Shown: positions 25,823-33,888 of the stretch, piece by piece | Position numbering within the stretch: position 1 is the stretch's first letter | Layout of the letters: the number at the start of each line of letters is the position of its first letter | Assembly: GCA_018397065.1 (NCBI GenBank) | Contig: JAGTRI010000007.1 | Span: 1-53,533 of the forward strand | Length of the DNA: 53,533 bases | DNA from: Candidatus Bathyarchaeota archaeon | GTDB taxonomy: Archaea; Thermoproteota; Bathyarchaeia; Bathyarchaeales; DTEX01 | Reading direction: 5' to 3' | Position numbers and translations under genes: made by a program | The notes under the pieces: generated by a model | Told to the model about the DNA's origin: nothing | What the model saw: the letters and a program-made list of their open reading frames with translations, nothing else | The model's database searches: none

Positions 25823-26353
25823 ATGTTGAGATATGAGAGAATGTCTAGGGTCTCAACAATTCCTACTTCGGTGCGAACACATCTTTTCATGCCTCAGAAT
25901 CCCTTGCTTAGGCTTATGACCCATTTTTCTAGAGGTTGTTCGAAATGCGGAAGGCGTTATCTGAAGGTAGCCTTAGACGACCTTATTAGAGACAAGAGAT
26001 TTGCCTTTTCTTTAAGTGATAAATTAATCTCTAGCAATCCTAATATAATGGATATAACTACTGAGTTGGGCTATGAAACTTTTAATGTGGAAAGAAATCA
26101 GACGAAGGAGGCACTGAAAGTTCTATACTTCAAGAAAGGATCATTAGAGATGTTAAGCAGTATAGGCGGATATAGTCACTGTGAATACACATATATTTGT
26201 AGAGGGTGTAGAGCAGGTGAATATGCATACTACAGAGACTGCTTGACGCCTGATCCAAGATGCATAAGAGAACTAGAAGAGTCGAGTACGCTATTCGCTC
26301 TGAAAACCGAAGCAGAACATGAACCCACACTCATTTATTCGACGGTGAAGTGA
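25823..26353 (+). CDS. Hypothetical protein with zinc-finger-like cysteines
   Basis: The protein has 176 aa. CSKCGRRYL near residue 40 and CRGCRAG near residue 127 could bind one zinc. No known domain seen. The ATG at 25823 is taken; GTG at 25808 is possible, and neither has an SD, so the transcript may be leaderless. It starts divergently from the HdrA-N-like gene and precedes a polyferredoxin gene. A real gene is likely from length and cysteine pattern, but this is not sure. Confidence 0.45.
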   Translation: MLRYERMSRVSTIPTSVRTHLFMPQNPLLRLMTHFSRGCSKCGRRYLKVALDDLIRDKRFAFSLSDKLISSNPNIMDITTELGYETFNVERNQTKEALKVLYFKKGSLEMLSSIGGYSHCEYTYICRGCRAGEYAYYRDCLTPDPRCIRELEESSTLFALKTEAEHEPTLIYSTVK

Positions 26354-26503
26354 TATGTCAAGCCGAGGAAAGGTGCTGTATGGCTCCTCACTTTAAAGGA
26401 TAGACGAATTTTGGGAGTGAGATAGTATTTTGCTTGGCTGGTCACAGTATATGGCGACCACACCATAATGAGGCTTTGAAGCGCACATTTTAGGGTGAGG
26501 AGG

Positions 26504-27151
26504 ATGCAACAAGCTAAATTTGACGTGAGAAGATTTGTTTCATCTGATCCGAGTAAGTGTACAGGTTGTGGCCTTTGTGAATATGTTTGCGCTTTAGAGA
26601 AAGAGAGATTTCTACTGAACCCTTTAAGGTCTAGAATACGGGTTGTTCGCTTGACTTCATTTTTAAATATAGCTATGACTTGCAGGTTCTGTGAAGATGC
26701 TCCATGTGTGAAAACTTGTTCTCGAAAAGCTCTGAAGCAGTCTGAGAAAGGCGGTGTTCTCATTGTTGATGAGGATAAATGTGATTCGTGTGGCTGGTGT
26801 GTCCAGGCCTGTCCTTACGGTGGTATCGTATTACATCCTGAGAAGAAGACAGTTGTGGCTTGCGATCTCTGCGGCGGGGAGCCAAAATGCGTTGAATTTT
26901 GTCCAGAAGAAGCGTTAGAACTCGTAACAGACGATGCGGTTTCTCAGAAGACATTGATTTCAGCAGTAGAGAAACTGCTCTCAGAAACTGAAAGATTGAC
27001 TAATCTAATCATGAAAAGAGCGTTAACAGATATATTCGCAGAGGCAGAGGAGAGGGCGAAAAGGCTAGGGCAGAAGCTGGAAGCACTAAATGAGAGAGAG
27101 ATGAAACTTCAACTAGATCTAAGGAATAAAGGAAAAAGGATCAATGAGTGA
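26504..27151 (+). CDS. Four-cluster ferredoxin (HycB/CooF-like electron transfer protein) with helical tail
   Basis: About 215 aa. Four cysteine groups of the dicluster-type electron-transfer subunits are present: CTGCGLCEYVC, CRFCEDAPCVKTC, CDSCGWCVQACP and CDLCGGEPKCVEFCP. The last 80 residues are charged and helical and likely form a coiled coil. Such proteins feed electrons to or from hydrogenases, formate or CO dehydrogenases and aldehyde oxidoreductases; none lies adjacent. GGTGA sits five bases before the ATG at 26504. An earlier GTG at 26495 lies within that SD. Confidence 0.82.
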   Translation: MQQAKFDVRRFVSSDPSKCTGCGLCEYVCALEKERFLLNPLRSRIRVVRLTSFLNIAMTCRFCEDAPCVKTCSRKALKQSEKGGVLIVDEDKCDSCGWCVQACPYGGIVLHPEKKTVVACDLCGGEPKCVEFCPEEALELVTDDAVSQKTLISAVEKLLSETERLTNLIMKRALTDIFAEAEERAKRLGQKLEALNEREMKLQLDLRNKGKRINE

Positions 27152-27553
27152 AAGCATGCAAGGGAAAGCACAAAAGCACATTATGACCTCTCGATTTTCA
27201 CTATGCTTTCCCTTCCTTTAGTCATCAATTGACAATAAGAATAGTGGCCAGAACTACCAAAACCCGATACTGGGCGATTTTCAGCGTAGACATCTTGTCA
27301 ACTGCCTCAGCAAATTTTGATAAGTCTCCCCAAATTTTAATATTTGGCGTACAATAAACTTTATAGGCGGTAAAGAGGATGTGCCCAAAAGATTAAAATA
27401 TTCGTCGAAGAAATTGCAAAAGATTGCGCAGAAGTTTCAAAACCGGCCCAAATTGCCAAGAAAAAAGAAATACATCGCGTGACCTGTCAATTGTGCAACC
27501 ATTTTTAAGTACCAATAATAATGGGCGTATTTTTTGTGCAAAGAGCTTACAAG
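27152..27553. other. Intergenic region, 402 bp, with hairpin and possible gene remnants
   Basis: A perfect inverted repeat is listed separately. On the minus strand a frame open from about 27384 to the TGA at 27225-27227 reads like the tail of a protein with a final hydrophobic segment (VLVVLATILIVN) but has no proper start. On the plus strand 27391-27510 shows short open pieces. Probably debris of lost genes. Confidence 0.3.
27160..27214. terminator. 11-bp perfect inverted repeat after the polyferredoxin gene
   Basis: AAGGGAAAGCA (27160-27170) is repeated inverted as TGCTTTCCCTT (27204-27214), separated by 33 nt. It lies 8 nt past the stop and may form a stem that ends or stabilises the transcript; a binding site is the alternative. 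Confidence 0.4.
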
Positions 27554-27739
27554 TTATTTTTCACAGCGGTGAGACGCTCGTATTTCCCGCATAGTTCTCT
27601 CTATGCCTATGATATGAAAGAATACTCCTGTTATGATTATTGGAGCTCCTAGAAAGATGTTAAAGCCAAATGTACATATTATTCCCATTATCAACAAGAC
27701 AAATCCCACCCAGACTAAAACGATTGAAGCACATTCCAT
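27554..27739 (-). CDS. Small two-helix membrane protein
   Basis: The protein has 61 aa with two hydrophobic segments (about residues 5-25 and 27-45) and a short basic tail. No family recognised. ATG with an adenine/guanine-rich leader. It could be a small stress or transport accessory protein; the coding case rests on the clean hydrophobic pattern. Confidence 0.45.
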   Translation of the reverse strand: MECASIVLVWVGFVLLIMGIICTFGFNIFLGAPIIITGVFFHIIGIERTMREIRASHRCEK

Positions 27740-27972
27740 TTTTCATTCTTTCTTCCTTTTTGAATTGAAGAAGAAAGGACTCGATCTGATTTTTCTCGTG
27801 GGTTAGATCTGTATAAGCGCAACTTTAACCCCTATCATTGGTTTGACAAACGTGGTTAACGTCTGCTTCAGCGTAAAGTCAACTTAGATAAATAATGCTG
27901 AATACATATTTAAATATCTCGTTTTATTAACTCAGTATCATAGCAAAATACCCAAGCGAGTTAGTTGAAAAA

Positions 27973-28353
27973 ATGTCTAAGTTTGACGAAAGGCTTGTAC
28001 GTTTGCTAAGTTCAAAAACATATCCACCTGAGGACGCATCAAAGTATGCCGCAGAACTGAAACATATTGCAAAAGAGGTTGCTCCAATCGAAGCATGTGA
28101 TAAGCATAGTAGATTTTTCAAGGCGCTTGCTGATAAGACTAGACTAAGAATTCTGAAACTTCTTGAATTTAGGAAGATGTGTGTCTGTGAGATCATGGTT
28201 GCTTTAGGTTTAACTCAGCCTACCGCATCTCATCATTTGAGAGTTTTGGAAAATGTTAAACTAGTGAAGTATGAAAAAGAGGGAAAATGGGTTTTCTACA
28301 GTATAGCTGATCCTAAAATGATTGAAAATATGTCCAAGCTGAATATTCTGTGA
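27973..28353 (+). CDS. ArsR-family winged-helix regulator with CVC metal-site motif
   Basis: The protein has 126 aa. The winged helix covers residues 45-115: RFFKALADKTRLRILKLL, the recognition region TQPTASHHLRVLE and the wing YEKEGKWVFYSI. MCVCEIM in the metal-sensing helix places two Cys where ArsR/SmtB sensors bind arsenite or soft metals. The N-terminal 40 residues are an extra helical stretch. TATA-like TTTAAATAT lies about 60 nt upstream; no SD, so a leaderless or TTG (27964) start is possible. No resistance pump is next to it, so its target is unclear. Confidence 0.85.
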   Translation: MSKFDERLVRLLSSKTYPPEDASKYAAELKHIAKEVAPIEACDKHSRFFKALADKTRLRILKLLEFRKMCVCEIMVALGLTQPTASHHLRVLENVKLVKYEKEGKWVFYSIADPKMIENMSKLNIL

Positions 28354-28657
28354 GAAATACTAGAACAGTAAATTTAAGTCTGAATGCACGTTTTTACTTG
28401 TCTTTTATGCATGGAAGTCACCATGGGCGCTGTTCATTCGTCTAACAAAGAGTGTGAATTGCGAAGGTCTTGACTTTTTGCATAACTTCTGAAGAAGGAG
28501 ACATTAAGCTCTTAACAACTCATTAAACATGCTTTAAGTCGCCAAAAAGAAAGGAAACAAATAAAGTATTCAGCAAAAACCTAAGAACCATAAGATGACT
28601 GCCAAAAACAAATAACGACCCCCTCATATAACTTCAGAATCAATAACTGTTAGAAAT

Positions 28658-28938
28658 AAAACTCCATACTATAAGACATTGGAAAACAACGATGCTCTAC
28701 CACGAAACCAAGGATTACTCTACGTGACGCAGTTTCTTGGACACAAGAAAATCAGCAACTCTTTAAATTACATTCAACTTAACATTGTCTAAAAAACTTG
28801 TGAAGTGTTTGCTTATAAAATTACAAAGACAATTGAAGAAGCGAAAGAACCATCGAAAGCGAATTCGAATATGTCTGCGACTTCAACAAAGCTAAAATGT
28901 TCATAAAGATGAAGCAGACGAAAAATATCGCTGGATAA
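28658..28938 (+). pseudogene. Decayed tyrosine recombinase (archaeal integrase C-terminal part)
   Basis: In changing frames the plus strand encodes LHTIRHWKTTMLYHETKD, then VTQFLGHKKISNSLNYIQL, then a tail ending in EFEYVCDFNKAKMF. These match the catalytic R-H-x-x-H region, the LGHK...Y tyrosine motif and the C-terminal tail of archaeal integrases. At least two frameshifts and a stop break it. It ends three bases before the CCA end of the adjacent tRNA. Archaeal integrases target tRNA genes, so this is the scar of an element once integrated here. Confidence 0.8.
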
Positions 28939-28941
28939 TTG

Positions 28942-29073
28942 TGGTGCCGCGGGGGTGATTTGAACACTCGACAACCCGGTTTCCGACCGTTGCTCAGTGT
29001 TTGGGCTTCAGCTTCACCCTTCGCCGTGTCTCGGCGGACAGTCGGGTGCTCTCCCAAACTGAGCTACCGCGGC
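28942..29073 (-). tRNA. Intron-containing tRNA, tRNA-Phe-like by acceptor and T arm
   Basis: Minus strand. Acceptor GCCGCGG/CCGCGGC, D-arm GCTC...GAGC, variable loop TTGTC, T-loop TTCAAAT, discriminator A and encoded CCA are all present; acceptor, variable loop and A73 are as in archaeal tRNA-Phe. About 55 extra bases lie in the anticodon arm. Joining at the usual 37/38 site does not give the Phe anticodon (it gives GTC) and leaves an A31-C39 mismatch; a CTGAAG block, the expected Phe loop, lies inside the insert (29006-29011), so two introns or a damaged gene are possible. The T-stem has an A-C mismatch. Function uncertain. Confidence 0.65.
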
Positions 29074-29135
29074 TTGCACAAAAATGAATGTTATTGTCGT
29101 TATTTAAGATTTTAGATTTTCGGTGTCTTCGCCGC

Positions 29136-30023
29136 CTAGTTGTCGGTGACAATTGGGTTTCTCAGCTTCCCGATTTTTTCGATTTCAACCTCGACTATGT
29201 CGCCTGGCTGCAGGAACTTAGGTTTTGGCTTCATGAAGGCTGCTACGCCTGCAGGTGTTCCTGTGGCTATGACATCGCAGGGTTCAAGGGTCATGACCTT
29301 GCTTAGGTGGTGGACGATTTCGTACACATTGAAAAGCATGTGCTTCGTCGACGAGTTCTGCCGTGTTTCGCCGTTTATTCTGGTCCACATGCGAAGATTG
29401 TTCGGGTCGTCTATCTGGGAGGCTGTCACAATGCATGGTCCCAACGGAGCGAAAGTGTCGAAGCTTTTCCCCCTTGTCCACTGTCCGTCCTTGAATTGGA
29501 TGTCCCTTGCTGAAATGTCGTTGAAAACAGTGTACCCGAAGATGTGCTCCTTCACCTTTGAAACTGGAATGTTCCTGCCCACTTTACCTATGACTACGCC
29601 TAACTCAACCTCGTAGTCTAATTTCTCGACAAAACTAGGCTTCTTCACAGGCTCTTCAGGACCAACAATGGCTGTTCTCGGCTTCATGAAAATTATGGGT
29701 TCGTCTGGAAGGCTGGCTCCTGCCTCTTTAGCGTGGTCCCTGTAGTTAAGGCCTAAGCAGATGACCTTCGGCGGAGATGCCACAGGTGCCCTCAACACAA
29801 CTTGGCTGAAATCCAGAACAAATCTTCGGCTCCGCGGAGCATCGCTTAGCATTTCTACTATGAGATTTTCAGCTTGGTCGCCGAGAGAAATTAGTGCGTC
29901 AATGGTTTTCGGAACCTTCTTTCTCAGGGTTTTTCCAAGCTTCGGAACGTCGACGATGCTGTTGTCTTCTCGCATGACGCCGTATGATTCTTTTCCATTT
30001 ACTGTGTAACGGGCAACCTTCAA
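29136..30023 (-). CDS. Fumarylacetoacetate hydrolase (FAH) family protein
   Basis: About 295 aa. The C-terminal FAH domain begins with CLGLNYRDHAKE. The metal ligands are in DYEVELGVVIG (two acidic residues) and NDISARD, and the active-site lysine region in RGKSFDTFAPLGP. Members hydrolyse or decarboxylate beta-keto acids or act as hydratases. A GTG at 30038 is possible; the TTG at 30023 gives the usual MKVARY start and has GTGAGG nine bases upstream. It stands alone, divergent from pus10. The substrate cannot be told. Confidence 0.85.
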   Translation of the reverse strand: MKVARYTVNGKESYGVMREDNSIVDVPKLGKTLRKKVPKTIDALISLGDQAENLIVEMLSDAPRSRRFVLDFSQVVLRAPVASPPKVICLGLNYRDHAKEAGASLPDEPIIFMKPRTAIVGPEEPVKKPSFVEKLDYEVELGVVIGKVGRNIPVSKVKEHIFGYTVFNDISARDIQFKDGQWTRGKSFDTFAPLGPCIVTASQIDDPNNLRMWTRINGETRQNSSTKHMLFNVYEIVHHLSKVMTLEPCDVIATGTPAGVAAFMKPKPKFLQPGDIVEVEIEKIGKLRNPIVTDN

Positions 30024-30144
30024 TCTTGTTCGCCTCACGAAACTTAGGAGATATGTAAATATAAATCCTTCAGATAATCATACCACGGGTGTTCAGTGGC
30101 GAACGTTTTAGGCCTTTTGGAACGGTGCTGGTGAAGTTTTAAGC

Positions 30145-31473
30145 ATGGAAATTGTTGAAAAGGCTCAGGCGATGCTTGAGAGGTACCCGTTGTGCGACAA
30201 CTGTTTAGGTAGGCAGTTCGCTTTTCTAGGCTACGGTGTGGACAACGCTGAACGCGGAAGGACGCTGAAGACGATGCTGGCTATGAAGGGCCACCAATTG
30301 GCTCTGCAGAAAAGTGAAGAAGGCGTTCTTCTCCTCAAGGTTCTCGCTGAAAACGGCTCGTTCCCGATGGCTGTGGAAATCCTGAAGAAGCTTAGGCGGA
30401 GACCGAAGAAGAGTAAGAAGTGCTTTTTGTGCGAAGGCTGCTTCGAATCCCTGCCTATTCATGTCGCAAAGGCGTCTGAGAAGCTGCGTGACTACGAGTA
30501 CGAAACGTTTCTGGTCGGAGCCAAGGTGCCACCCGAAGTTGAAGAAAAAGAAGACGAATTCAAGGCTCAATTTGAGGTTCAACACGGCGAAAACTTCAGG
30601 AACGAGCTAAGCCGAGTTTTTGGGAAAATGTTTCAGGAAAAAACTGGAAAAACCGTTGATTATTTGAACCCGCATGTGGTCGTTTTGATAAATCCTTTCG
30701 CAGGCGACGTTCGGCTTCAGGTGAACCCGCTTTTCATCATGGGAAGATACGTGAAGCTTGTCCGAGGAATTCCGCAGTCGAAGTGGTTCTGCCCAAAATG
30801 CAGAGGAAAAGGATGCGGTGAATGCAATCACACTGGGAGGCTTCATCCAGAATCTGTTGAGGAGCTCATCGCTGGGCCAACAATAGAGTTGACGCTTGGA
30901 GAAACCGCCTCATTTCATGGAGCTGGACGAGAAGACGCTGACGCACGTATGCTTGGAAAGGGCAGACCGTTCATAATTCAAGTTAAGAGGCCTCGTAAAC
31001 GGTGGATTAACCTTAATGAACTCCGCCGAGAAATCAATAGGAGAGCTGAAGGCAAAATCAAGGTTTCAAGCCTAAAGATTGTTGGCAAAGAGATGATTAG
31101 AACCCTGAAGCGGATGGAGGCGTCCCAAAAGACCTATAGGGTTACGGTGCGTTTCGACAGGGAAATCTCAGACGACGAAATTGCTAATCTTCAACGTTCA
31201 TTAACAGATGTAAAAGTTCTTCAGCAGACGCCGTTACGTGTGCTTAGGCGAAGGGCAGATAAGACTCGAGAAAAACACATATATGAGACTGTGGTTAAGA
31301 GAATCTCTCCGAACAGCGTCGAAATGAAGATTCGATGCCAAGGAGGCCTTTACGTCAAGGAGCTGGTCACAGGGGACGGGGGGCGCACGAAGCCAAACGT
31401 GTCGAAAATCGTCGACGCGAAGGCTGAACCCGTCGAACTTGACGTGTTAGGCGTTTCAGTTAAAGGTGGATGA
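30145..31473 (+). CDS. pus10: tRNA pseudouridine synthase Pus10
   Basis: The protein has 442 aa. The N-terminal zinc-binding region has CDNCLGRQFA and CFLCEGCF. Further paired cysteines occur in CPKCRGKGCGECNHTG. The catalytic region contains GAGREDADARMLGKGRPFIIQVKRP, where the Asp is the nucleophile. Archaeal Pus10 makes pseudouridine 54 and 55 in the T-loop of tRNA. It heads a run with L21e, RpoF, DUF655 and KsgA, and L21e begins six bases after its stop. Confidence 0.95.
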   Translation: MEIVEKAQAMLERYPLCDNCLGRQFAFLGYGVDNAERGRTLKTMLAMKGHQLALQKSEEGVLLLKVLAENGSFPMAVEILKKLRRRPKKSKKCFLCEGCFESLPIHVAKASEKLRDYEYETFLVGAKVPPEVEEKEDEFKAQFEVQHGENFRNELSRVFGKMFQEKTGKTVDYLNPHVVVLINPFAGDVRLQVNPLFIMGRYVKLVRGIPQSKWFCPKCRGKGCGECNHTGRLHPESVEELIAGPTIELTLGETASFHGAGREDADARMLGKGRPFIIQVKRPRKRWINLNELRREINRRAEGKIKVSSLKIVGKEMIRTLKRMEASQKTYRVTVRFDREISDDEIANLQRSLTDVKVLQQTPLRVLRRRADKTREKHIYETVVKRISPNSVEMKIRCQGGLYVKELVTGDGGRTKPNVSKIVDAKAEPVELDVLGVSVKGG

Positions 31474-31479
31474 ACGCAT

Positions 31480-31791
31480 ATGCCGAAGTCGCAGGGATAC
31501 AAGAACAAAACTCGAAAGCTGCTTAGCAAGAAGCCTAGAGAGCACGGTAAGCTCGGGTTAAGCAAGATCCTTCAAAGGTACGAACCGGGTGACAAGGTAG
31601 TTATCACCATTGACCCAAGCGTCCACAAGGGTATGCCGCATCGAAGGTACCAAGGTAGAGTTGGAGTTATAAAGTCTAAAAGGGGAAGGGCTTACGCTGT
31701 TGACGTAACGTTGGAGGACGCTGTTAAAGAAATCATCGTTCGACCTGAACATCTGAAAATGTTTGAAGAGGAAAAAATGAATGTCCAGTAA
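31480..31791 (+). CDS. rpl21e: 50S ribosomal protein L21e
   Basis: The protein has 103 aa, basic N-terminus (MPKSQGYKNKTRKLL), a KOW-type SH3 fold with YEPGDKVVITIDPSVHKGMPHRRYQGR. Typical archaeal/eukaryotic eL21. It overlaps rpoF by 11 bases. The rpl21e-rpoF order is common in archaea. Confidence 0.96.
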   Translation: MPKSQGYKNKTRKLLSKKPREHGKLGLSKILQRYEPGDKVVITIDPSVHKGMPHRRYQGRVGVIKSKRGRAYAVDVTLEDAVKEIIVRPEHLKMFEEEKMNVQ

Positions 31792-32128
31792 AAGAGTGAT
31801 TAAGAGGCAGTCAGTTACGGTTCCTCAGGTTAAGGCGATTCTTGAATCCTTAGGAGAGGAGAACCTTGACCAGTTTCAACGTAGGTCATTGGATTACGCT
31901 TCAAAGTTTTCTAAAATTGACGCTGCCTCAGCGGAGAAGCTTCTTGGCCAGTTAAAGGAAACCGGTTTGCTTGATGAGAACGAGGCAGTTCAAATTATTA
32001 ACTGCATGCCTAAGACGGTGGAAGAACTGCGGGTTTTTCTAGCTGGCGGACGGAAGATTGTGGAAACATCTAAGCTTGAGACAATCCTAAGCCTTTTAGA
32101 CAAGTACAGGAAAAAGGAACAGGCCTAA
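31781..32128 (+). CDS. rpoF: DNA-directed RNA polymerase subunit F (Rpb4)
   Basis: The protein has 115 aa, helical. SVTVPQVKAILESL and the C-terminal INCMPKTVEELRVFLAGG match Rpb4/RpoF, which forms the RNA polymerase stalk with RpoE. It overlaps the end of rpl21e, so translation is coupled. A hairpin begins at its stop and a small ORF follows. Confidence 0.94.
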   Translation: MSSKRVIKRQSVTVPQVKAILESLGEENLDQFQRRSLDYASKFSKIDAASAEKLLGQLKETGLLDENEAVQIINCMPKTVEELRVFLAGGRKIVETSKLETILSLLDKYRKKEQA

Positions 32129-32159
32129 AGGGTGAAGAAAAAGGTTATTAGCCCTTTAG
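32125..32159 (+). terminator. 8-bp hairpin at the rpoF stop
   Basis: CTAAAGGG (32125-32132) pairs perfectly with CCCTTTAG (32152-32159) around 19 nt. It spans the stop. With only a short T-rich tail it may weaken rather than end transcription into the downstream genes. Confidence 0.35.
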
Positions 32160-32193
32160 ACGTATTTTATTGGTTGCTTGGTGAGGTCTAGGT

Positions 32194-32307
32194 ATGTGTT
32201 TAGAACATTCTATCATTGTTGCCCTATCGTTATCGTCTGATGAAGAACGCCTAGTTACTGTGTGCTCTGTTTTCTTAACTCAGAATAAAAGGTTTGAAGC
32301 TACATAG
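32194..32307 (+). CDS. Small ORF, 37 aa, between rpoF and DUF655
   Basis: ATG with an excellent GGTGAGG seven bases upstream. It encodes 37 aa, starting MCLEHSIIVALSLSSDEER with a hydrophobic segment and two Cys, and ends in TAG. No family recognised. It fills most of a 250-bp gap inside the conserved run. The SD is the main reason for listing it. Confidence 0.4.
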   Translation: MCLEHSIIVALSLSSDEERLVTVCSVFLTQNKRFEAT

Positions 32308-32381
32308 CATGCCTTAGACCTTGTTTCCTATAATAGTTCTGTTCAAAATGACCAAAAAAATGAAAAGGGGAAAGGCAAGAG

Positions 32382-32954
32382 TTGACTGAAGAAAAGGAGA
32401 TTCGGCAGCTATACGAGGAAAACGCGTACATCCTAGACTATTTGCCGTTCGGTAAGCCTGGAACTAAGGGAAAGTTTCGGGCTGGAGCAGTGGTCCAAAT
32501 GATTGGAACCAGCTATTTTACTTTGCTTGAGGCAAACGTTAGGTCGGGGGTTGTGCTTAAGCCCTTGGACAAGGTTTACGTGGGCAAGGAGTCCCGCCGC
32601 GAGATAACGTACATTTTGGGTCGAGTTGGGTACGATGAGTTAACTGCAAACGCTAGGATGGAGCTTGAGCCAGCTATTGAAAAGATTGTTTTGGAACGGG
32701 AAAAATGGTTTGTGAACTTCTTTAACACCTCTCAGCCGATTACGCCTCGGATGCACGCTTTGGAGCTCATTCCCGGAATTGGAAAAAAATACATGTGGGA
32801 CATTTTGAACGCTAGGGAAAGGAAGCCTTTTGTGAACTTCGAGGACTTGCAGAAGCGAATTAACATTCCAAGCCCTTCTAAGCTTATTGTTAAAAGGGTC
32901 ATAGAGGAACTTTCAAGCGACACTAAATACAGGTTGTTCACAAGAGCCTCGTAA
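32382..32954 (+). CDS. DUF655 protein (archaeal, RNA-associated)
   Basis: The protein has 190 aa. An N-terminal OB/S1-like strand set (AYILDYLPFGKPG) is followed by a helix-hairpin-helix region (LELIPGIGKKYMWDILNAR). This is the conserved archaeal DUF655 protein found between rpoF and ksgA; it is predicted to bind nucleic acid. The TTG start follows GGGGAAAGG with seven bases. KsgA lies 94 nt further on. Confidence 0.9.
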   Translation: MTEEKEIRQLYEENAYILDYLPFGKPGTKGKFRAGAVVQMIGTSYFTLLEANVRSGVVLKPLDKVYVGKESRREITYILGRVGYDELTANARMELEPAIEKIVLEREKWFVNFFNTSQPITPRMHALELIPGIGKKYMWDILNARERKPFVNFEDLQKRINIPSPSKLIVKRVIEELSSDTKYRLFTRAS

Positions 32955-33048
32955 GTCAAGCCTATACTGTTAGACTGCCATCTTTTGGCAGGCTGGTTGC
33001 AACAAAAATTTTGATTTGAAAACTAAACGTGCTGGCTGTTGACAAACA

Positions 33049-33888
33049 ATGAGCCTAAAAGAGGAAGCTAAGAGAAACCTGCGGGAACACGGCGTTATCC
33101 CAAAGAAACATTTTGGCCAAAGTTTTCTCGTGAACAGAGAATCGTTGCTGAAAATTGTTGACTGCGCCTCTTTGAGCCGAGATGACGTGGTTCTTGAGGT
33201 TGGAGCTGGGCTTGGCTTTCTCACAGAGTATCTTGCTGAAAAAGCAGGTAAGGTTATCGCCGTCGAGGTCGATCCGAGGCTGACGCAGATCTTAAGAAAT
33301 AGGCTAAGGGGCTTTGCGAACGTTAGCCTAATTGAAGGAGACATCTTAAAAATTGATGTTCAAGGTTTCAATAAAGTTGTTTCCACGCCTCCTTACTCTA
33401 TCTCTTCGCCCTTGCTTTTTTGGCTACTTGAAAAAGGCTTCGATCTCTCTGTCCTTGCGTTTCAGGAAGAGTTCGCTCAACGTTTAGCTGCGCCTGTTGG
33501 GTCAAGAAACTACGGAAGGTTGACTGTTGCCGTGTATTGCCGCACTGAGGTTGAGCTTTTAAGCCTCATACCTAAAGAGCACTTCTGGCCGGTGCCTAAA
33601 GTGGATTCAAGAATTGTCCGTTTGCGGCCTAAGAAGCTGCCTTTTAAGGTTGACGACCAAGGCTTTTTTGACGAGCTGATCAAAGCAGTTTTTTCGCAGA
33701 GAAACAGGAAGATGCGGAACGCCTTGTCGCCACTTCTAAGTAGGCTCGGGGTTCCAAAAACTGAGGCCTTTGAGATGGCGGATGCTTTGCCCTTCTGCGA
33801 CAGAAGGCCGAGGGAACTAGCTCCTGAAGAAATTGGTTTGTTGGCGAATGAGGCTTTGAAGGTGTTGAGACAGAAATGGAAGGATTAA
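33049..33888 (+). CDS. ksgA: 16S rRNA dimethyladenosine transferase (KsgA/Dim1)
   Basis: The protein has 279 aa. The SAM motif I is VLEVGAGLGFLTEYL. The catalytic NxxY-type motif is replaced by STPPYSISSP where family members have N-L/I-P-Y, so position one is Ser-Thr-Pro here. HFGQSFLVN starts the domain. It dimethylates two adjacent adenines in helix 45 of 16S rRNA. Its last four bases overlap the converging thioredoxin gene. Confidence 0.93.
   Translation: MSLKEEAKRNLREHGVIPKKHFGQSFLVNRESLLKIVDCASLSRDDVVLEVGAGLGFLTEYLAEKAGKVIAVEVDPRLTQILRNRLRGFANVSLIEGDILKIDVQGFNKVVSTPPYSISSPLLFWLLEKGFDLSVLAFQEEFAQRLAAPVGSRNYGRLTVAVYCRTEVELLSLIPKEHFWPVPKVDSRIVRLRPKKLPFKVDDQGFFDELIKAVFSQRNRKMRNALSPLLSRLGVPKTEAFEMADALPFCDRRPRELAPEEIGLLANEALKVLRQKWKD

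Noticed and set aside
32200-32290. Box C/D sRNA between rpoF and DUF655
   Set aside because: A TGATGA is present but no matching CTGA boxes follow; a small ORF with strong SD explains the region better.
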